NCBI GenBank assembly: GCA_965649825.1 | Contig: OZ287705.1 | Location: forward strand, 310,001 to 374,000 | Direction: 5' to 3' | DNA from: Penicillus capitatus | Taxonomy: Eukaryota; Chlorophyta | Length of the DNA stretch: 64,000 nt | Shown: positions 58,640 to 64,000 of the stretch, piece by piece | How positions within the stretch are numbered: the stretch's first letter is position 1 | How the letters are laid out: each line of letters starts with the position of its first letter | Position numbers and translations under genes: made by a program | Notes under the pieces: generated by a model | Told to the model about the DNA's origin: nothing | Databases searched by the model: none | The model's input: the letters and a program-made list of their open reading frames with translations, nothing else

Positions 58640-60650
58640 GCGTGCCCCGGAGGAGTGACCGCGCTCACAGCTAGACTTCGGTGTGAGACCATCTCATCCA
58701 ATACATCACTCTTTATCTGCCAAAGTGTGACCCGAAACGCCGAAGACCGTTCGGACAGGCACTCCACCTTATCGTACGGAATGGTATTTCGATCGCCGTG
58801 TCACTCCGGCGAAGAACATCCATCATGAGTTCCGGTACGGCGACTGTCGAATGATGAGCGTGATATCTCTTTGCCGTGGATATAAATCTTGAGTGGATCT
58901 GACGCGTGACACGAGTACAAGAGCACAAGACCATTTTTTCTGCGATCAAATAGATCCCCATATGAAAGATTTGATGACACGCAATGAAACACCTGCTGTT
59001 GCAAGTTCACTCTCCTGATCGGTGGGTGGACTCTTCCATGTATTGTGTACACACTTTCTTGAAAGCTGTCCCATGCACAGTAGATGTTATTGTTCAGCAA
59101 GCTCAGTCTATGAAGCTTGTTTGATTGAAAGTCGATACCTGTTGTCGTTGAGAAGCACGTTGCTCTGTTTAAGCCTTTGCATCTGAAATTGAGGCGTTTG
59201 GCAATGCACTGCCTCGTTCCAACCTTGCCACGCCGATATCCTTCTTCAACGGGGGCAGAACGAAATTAACGATAGAATGAGGTGTGGTCTTCTTTGTAAA
59301 CAAAAAGATTTCATAGCTGCTGCAAATGACAACGCTTAATTGGTACGCACCTCTATAGCCTCATCTACCTCGGCACTTCAGTTCTCTCTCTTGCGGATCA
59401 TCTTGCCGAAGGAAACGATTTCTGCAAAGTGTGAGATCTCTTGATGCAGAACAACCAGATTCGAGACGTGTATTGCTCATAGCGTTTACAGGACAGACAG
59501 ATATGACAGCTTATGACATTTGCAAGGTTTTCGTTTAATAATTGAGTTGTGCATCTAGGCCCTGATAGTAATCACAAACTGACCAAACCAAAACACAGAA
59601 AATCGCGGTTGCTAAATAGCATGAATGCGATGTCGTTCATAGACAATCATGGGAATGGCGGAGAACATACATGCATTGGGATTCATATGCACGCACGAAT
59701 CCACAGCGCCTAGAGCTAGTATCCAACGTGTCGATCGCACATTCACTGCCTCGTCGTCGTTCATGGACAGTAAAGCTATAAGCAGAACGGATCCTGCTTC
59801 AAACTAGATCAAACATGGTGGAAAGAAAAACAAGGAGGAGGATCGTGTTAGCAAGTGTCGTGTATCTTTGTTGTTACCGTTCAGACACTGCCAGTGAACC
59901 CTAACCGCTGAACGAGGTGTTCGATCGCACTGCCCCTGTCATTCCTTGCCGATGTTGCCAGTCCTCCTGTCTCAGATCCCGGCCACATCTTCTCATTCAT
60001 GACAAGCTATGTGTTCAAGGAGTCAAATAGACAGATCAGCTAACGCAGAGACAACAGAAGGTTTCCTTTCTCGGCATTCAACACAGACGCATACGTTGCT
60101 CTGCAGTTGGCACTTGATGTTTGGAGCTCATGACCTGCCATGAATCAGATCGCCGAGAGGTAAGCTGAAACCGTGACCATTCAAACCCCGTTTCAGCGAT
60201 TTTCAATAGCAGCCGGATCGACGTCTGGCGGCCTCTCTGAGATGCGCGTGTCACATCGGTGTAAAGCGTCCACGACCTTCAGCGCAACACGTTTGTTTTT
60301 CTTTCAGAGCTGATAGCTTCGGAAGTACGCTCTGTTCACAAAGCGCCGTACTAAAGAGATATGCAGAATGCCGTCGACATCTCTTCTGGCGTTTTCTTAC
60401 TGTGTCGGAACGGCGTCTGTTCTCGACTGTAACAAACGCCTGTTCAGCATCACCTTCACCCATAGTAAGAAGAATAGCTGATGGATGAGCTGTTCTTTAC
60501 GTAATTTTTCCCTGCCGTATATATTGCGTAGAAACGCATTGTCAAAGCACAAAACGACTAAGCGCTCAAGTTTCCGACAAGTAATTTCAGTGTTGTGTGT
60601 CAAGCGTCACGGCAGTGACAAACTCTGTCTAGAATCGCCGACTGTTACCA
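58640..60650. other. Spacer of duplication unit 1 with a conserved minus-strand coding-like stretch
   Basis: On the minus strand, ~59300-58801 reads as protein conserved in unit 2 (62600-62105): both contain IAK[RH]xNFxxK, SNK[LV][HY]R[LM]xLLN and YGDL[FS]DRRK. A second shared piece, MSNTRLESG and DLTLCRN, lies at ~59490 and ~62790. Small indels change frame between the copies, so it may be a diverged multi-exon gene or a duplicated pseudogene. No family recognised. Confidence 0.35.
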
Positions 60651-61965
60651 TGCACCATCTTCGCAACAACGTTCGTTGTTTCTCGGGATGTCTGCATTTT
60701 CGTCGCTCGACGTCATCCCCACACCGTTTGCCATTTGAATACGTCCGCCCTTCGTCTAGCTGCGTTTTGTTATGCAGAAGACGACAGCAGTTCCCCGGAC
60801 GTATCAGCAGACGCGGAGGCACAGCACCACGACGGTTCAAGAAGTCAGGCAGACGATGAACGCGGAAGTCTTATGAGTGTTACCGAATCGGCAACGTCAG
60901 GCACTTCGCAAAGTGTTGGAAGAAGAAGTCGCCCTTCCGAACACGACAGTCCATTGACGACCGAAGCTCTGACGGGCGATACCTCTGCCGCCAACAGCGA
61001 TGCGCAGAACGCCGCTTCGACGTTTGCTGAAGGCAGTGCGTTCGAGCACGCCTCTCAACTTCACACTTCGTGGTTTGTCTCTTCTAGCTCATGGACATGA
61101 CAACGAATGGGACACGGTCCAGTCACATCGCCAGGGAAATACAGTACGATTCCAGACGTCATCGATGCCGCTAACACAAGTGCCTGATTAGATTTCTTCT
61201 GGCGGAGGATCGTCGGGAGGAAGTCACATCCCTCAGAGGATCGTGGAGAGATTTGTCGAGATCGTTCTCTGTCTTGCTGTAGAGCTCTTCACGAAAGATA
61301 GCAACCAGGAGGATGACTTCTGGAAGAGAGCTTCACGAAAGGCGAACTCGTGGCCAGAGAGAAGCGCACCCGGTGTCTACGTCTATGACATGAATATCGG
61401 CGAAACCGGAAGACTCGTCGTGAATTGCCGCATAAAAGGGTGTCGTGCGCCCGGCGGCTGTCAGATACCAGAATGCTGCAACATTCCATTGAGGGCCAAA
61501 GGCGTGGCAGTCAAGGTCGATGGGCATCCTTGGCACGATCTACAGGAGTTCAAACAAGGCTTGAACACGGAGAATCCGCGGGAGATCGTGGCGCATCTGA
61601 CCGAAGACGCTTTCAGAGTCGACGCCATGCAGGAGGCATCTCGCAGACATGGAGATACTCTGTCGAATAAGTACGTCCGCATCGGCGTCAAGGTTATCTT
61701 CGATGTCGAGAATGCGCCACATATCAAGAAAGAGACAGAGACGGAGATGTACTGCAGAGTCTGCTACGGGAGTGTCCAAAGATTCGTCGGACAGACAATC
61801 GCAGGACTGCACGCTCGCATGCCACAGTTCGCGAGAGACATGACCACATATCTCGAGCACGCGACGCTTGGCGTTTGGAGCATCCCGCGTAGAGTGCTAG
61901 TCTGGCGTCCCCGAAGGAGGAGTGCTGGTGGGCGCACGCGGAGGAGTGATCGCACCCACAGCTAG
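60651..61965 (+). CDS. Ser/Thr-rich protein with family beta-rich domain, copy 3
   Basis: Exons 60651-60725, 60778-61035, 61088-61143 and 61192-61965, with introns of 52, 52 and 48 nt. The start MHHLRNNVRCFSGCLHF fits copies 1 and 2. The middle is acidic and Ser/Thr-rich (DDSSSPDVSADAEAQ); ISSGGGSSGG then opens the domain exon: LFTKDSNQEDDF, GETGRLVVNCRI, the Cys cluster GCRAPGGCQIPECC and NKYVRIGVKVIF, ending in a basic tail. It is the tandem duplicate of the gene at 57329 and is intact once the third intron is recognised. Function unknown. Confidence 0.8.
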
Positions 61966-63338
61966 ACTTCAGTGTGAGACCATCCCATCCAATAGCTCAC
62001 TCTTTATCCGCCAAAGTGTGACCCGAAACGCCATGGGACCCTTCGGGCTAGCACTCCAGTCTGTCATGCAGAGTGATAACTGCATGGTGTTTCCGATAGC
62101 TGTGTCACTCCTGGGAAGAACCACATGAGTTCTGTTTTCTCACGGCGACTTTCGAAAGCTGATCGCGATATCTCGTTGACGTGGGATTGAATGACTTGAG
62201 TGTATCTAACTCGCGATTCGTGTACAGTACCCCTTTTCTGCGATCAGATAGATCTCCGTATTGCAAGATTTTATTACACGTGCAATGAAACATCTTTTGT
62301 CGAAAACGCAAATTCACGTCCAATCTGCGAATCGGTGACCTCTTTCATGTATATTGTCTATACGCTTTAGTATCCTGGCAACTGTTCTGTGTACAGAAGA
62401 TGTCCCGTTCAGCAAGCCCATTCTATAAACCTTGTTTGATTTATTTCGGCTCGTCATGTCGAATCCGACTCTTCTGTCTAAGTCTTTACGTGTAAAATTG
62501 AAGTGTTTGGCAATGCGCTGCCATTTTACAACGTCGCCATCTCGACATCCTTCTTCGATGAGATGCAGATCGAAACCAATGAAGGACACAGGTGTGATCT
62601 TCTTCAGTAAGGAAGAGATTTCATAACCACGCCAAATGACAGTGCTCGATTGGCACGCACCTTTATGGTGGGTGGCATCTACCTCGGCGCTTTAGTTCTC
62701 TCTCGCAGATCGTGGCGCTGAACAGCAGGATTTCTGCATAGTGTGAGATCTCTCGGTGCAAAAGGACCAGATTCGAGACGCGTGTTGCTCATAACCCTCA
62801 AATCACTTACAGGACGCACAGACATGACAGTAAATCGCGTTTCCAAAATTCTCGTTCGAGAATAAGTGAGTTGTGTGGCCAAAACAGCAATCAAAAGCTT
62901 ACAAATCAAAACGCAGAAAATGATGCTTCCCAAATAGTATAAATCAGATGCTCTTCATAGACAATGATGGAAATGACAGAGAAGACCTAAACATTCGAAT
63001 TCATATTCGAGCACGAATCCACAGCGCCTAGAATTTGATGTTCAAAATACTGATCGCACATTCACTGTCTTATTGTTCATGGACAGTGAAGTTATAAACA
63101 GAAAACAGAAGCAGCTCCACACGGGAACTGATATGCAGGAAAGAAAAACAAGGAGGAGGATCGTGTCTGCAAGTGTCGTGTATCTTTGTTGTTACCGTTC
63201 AGACACTGCCAATGAACCCTAACCGCTGAAAGAGGTGTTCGAACGCATTACCCCTGTCATTCCTTGCCGATGTTGCCCGTCCTTCTGTCTCAGATCCCAC
63301 TCACATCGATTCCTGCAGCTCTCTGCGGCAAATACTCC
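61966..63338. other. Spacer of duplication unit 2
   Basis: Same content as 58640-60000, including the coding-like minus-strand stretch at 62600-62105 and the MSNTRLESG piece near 62790. Ends at the convergent 3' end of the truncated gene at the right edge. Confidence 0.35.
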
Positions 63339-64000
63339 TCAGTCCGACTCGAACGGTCGACGCGCGATGCCCTTGTTCATCACCATCTTCAGTAGGTTCT
63401 GCAGTCTGAGCTTGTTCTTTGGATCGACCACTTGGCAGTAGATGTTCTGAATCAGATCGACTTCTCTGTCGATGCTGCCCCCGATCGCAACCTTGACCAG
63501 CAGTTGTACATTCACGTACTTCTCTTCGATCGTACCCATCTGCGGAGACTTCTTCTCGAGCCTTCGCGAATTCAGTTGCTTGGATCCGAACAGTGTCAAG
63601 GCCACGGCTGCGTCGTCCTTGTAGTGCTGCTCGATGTTGAGAGGAATGGACTCGCCGTCCTGTGGCCTGGCAACGACAGAGACGATTCTGCGGACCGTCA
63701 AGCCGCTTTCGTCTGTCGGCGTGATGCGAATGCGAAGGCGACAGGTACTCCCGAGTTTGAAGAAGTAGACTGGATGATCCAGCAGATACTCGTCACGGAA
63801 CGCCCATGCTCTCTCTCCCGTCCTCAGGAACAGTGGCAAGTCCGATGGCGTGTCTTCGGGTAGATACTCCAGATCGACGAAGAGATCCAGGTGGTGGTTC
63901 AGTGCGACCATCGAGATGAGTTGACGCGTCCCGGCTAGATGATCTGGCTGTGCCGTCGCGTCCGTCTCCTTTGTTCACAGATGCAGCTTTCGGAAGATGC
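63339..64000 (-). CDS. Kinase-like protein F, partial (cut by window edge)
   Basis: The last exon runs from ~63935 to 63339 on the minus strand and holds the family beta-rich domain: DHPVYFFKLGSTCRLRIRI and EEKYVNVQLLVKVAI, with the match extending through the whole exon. A ~50-nt GTGAAC...TCTAG intron precedes it. The bases beyond, at the edge, read IFRKLHL in frame, which fits the end of the kinase C-lobe (ILFRNVE in gene A). The kinase part therefore lies outside the window and its catalytic motifs cannot be judged. A kinase-less gene such as the one at 5808 cannot be excluded. Confidence 0.65.

Larger units (their letters stand above)
56870..63310. repeat. Tandem segmental duplication, two ~3.3-kb units
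   Basis: Unit 1 (~56870-60000) and unit 2 (~60300-63310) align over genes and spacers with an offset of ~3.28-3.43 kb. Clear matches include the regions just after each gene (58680 vs 61963) and GAAAGAAAAACAAGGAGGAG (59821 vs 63140). Identity is high in places but broken by many small indels, so the event is old compared with the retroelement insertion. Confidence 0.85.

Noticed and set aside
61000-61100. Apparent 2-nt frameshift in the third Ser/Thr-rich gene relative to its duplicate
   Set aside because: Both copies have a GTGCGTTC donor and a CTAG/TTAG acceptor 52-54 nt apart at the same place. Removing this intron restores frame in both, so the length difference is intronic.

Overview
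The window is eukaryotic nuclear DNA, most likely from a unicellular protist. Genes are broken by very short GT-AG introns (almost all 42-63 nt), TATA boxes lie 45-220 nt before start codons, and no operons, ribosome binding sites or CRISPR arrays are seen. Base composition is near 50% GC. No rRNA or tRNA gene was found, and the species cannot be named from the sequence.

Layout. Five multi-exon genes (1.9-4.2 +, 10.4-12.6 +, 22.7-24.6 -, 36.8-39.1 +, 50.0-52.3 +) and a sixth cut by the right edge (63.3-64.0 -) form one family: a protein-kinase-like fold that has lost the HRD aspartate in every copy where that region is visible, followed by a C-terminal beta-rich domain. A kinase-less relative (5.8-6.6 -) and three Ser/Thr-rich relatives (54.9-56.2, 57.3-58.6, 60.7-62.0 +) carry related C-terminal domains; the last two lie in a ~3.3-kb tandem duplication. 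Between these are a large beta-helix (Pmp-like) surface protein gene with a multi-pass membrane C-terminus (26.8-31.95 +), a ~6.6-kb gene with six MATH/TRAF-like domains followed by five RING-like modules (41.5-48.2 -), a small membrane-anchored glycoprotein-like gene (53.3-53.8 -), a hypothetical gene with clear TATA box and poly(A) signal (8.7-9.6 +), and a repeat-rich zone (33.1-35.2).

Mobile DNA. Positions 12977-22415 hold a very young Ty3/gypsy-type LTR retrotransposon (element B, 627-bp LTRs identical by eye) joined through a single base to a 1,021-bp TRIM-like element (element A, 289-bp LTRs identical by eye). Neither element has a target-site duplication of its own, but the pair is flanked by GTTTC on both sides, as if two cDNAs were joined before integration. 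Element B has three unusual traits: a Gag-protease ORF with several membrane segments that starts inside the LTR, a slippery heptamer abutting its stop codon for -1 frameshifting into pol, and a third, TATA-driven ORF encoding a membrane-anchored, retropepsin-like protein without the catalytic DTG.

Gene models were built by reading exon joins by eye and comparing paralogs. Splice positions inside conserved domains are fairly secure; several N-terminal exons are not.
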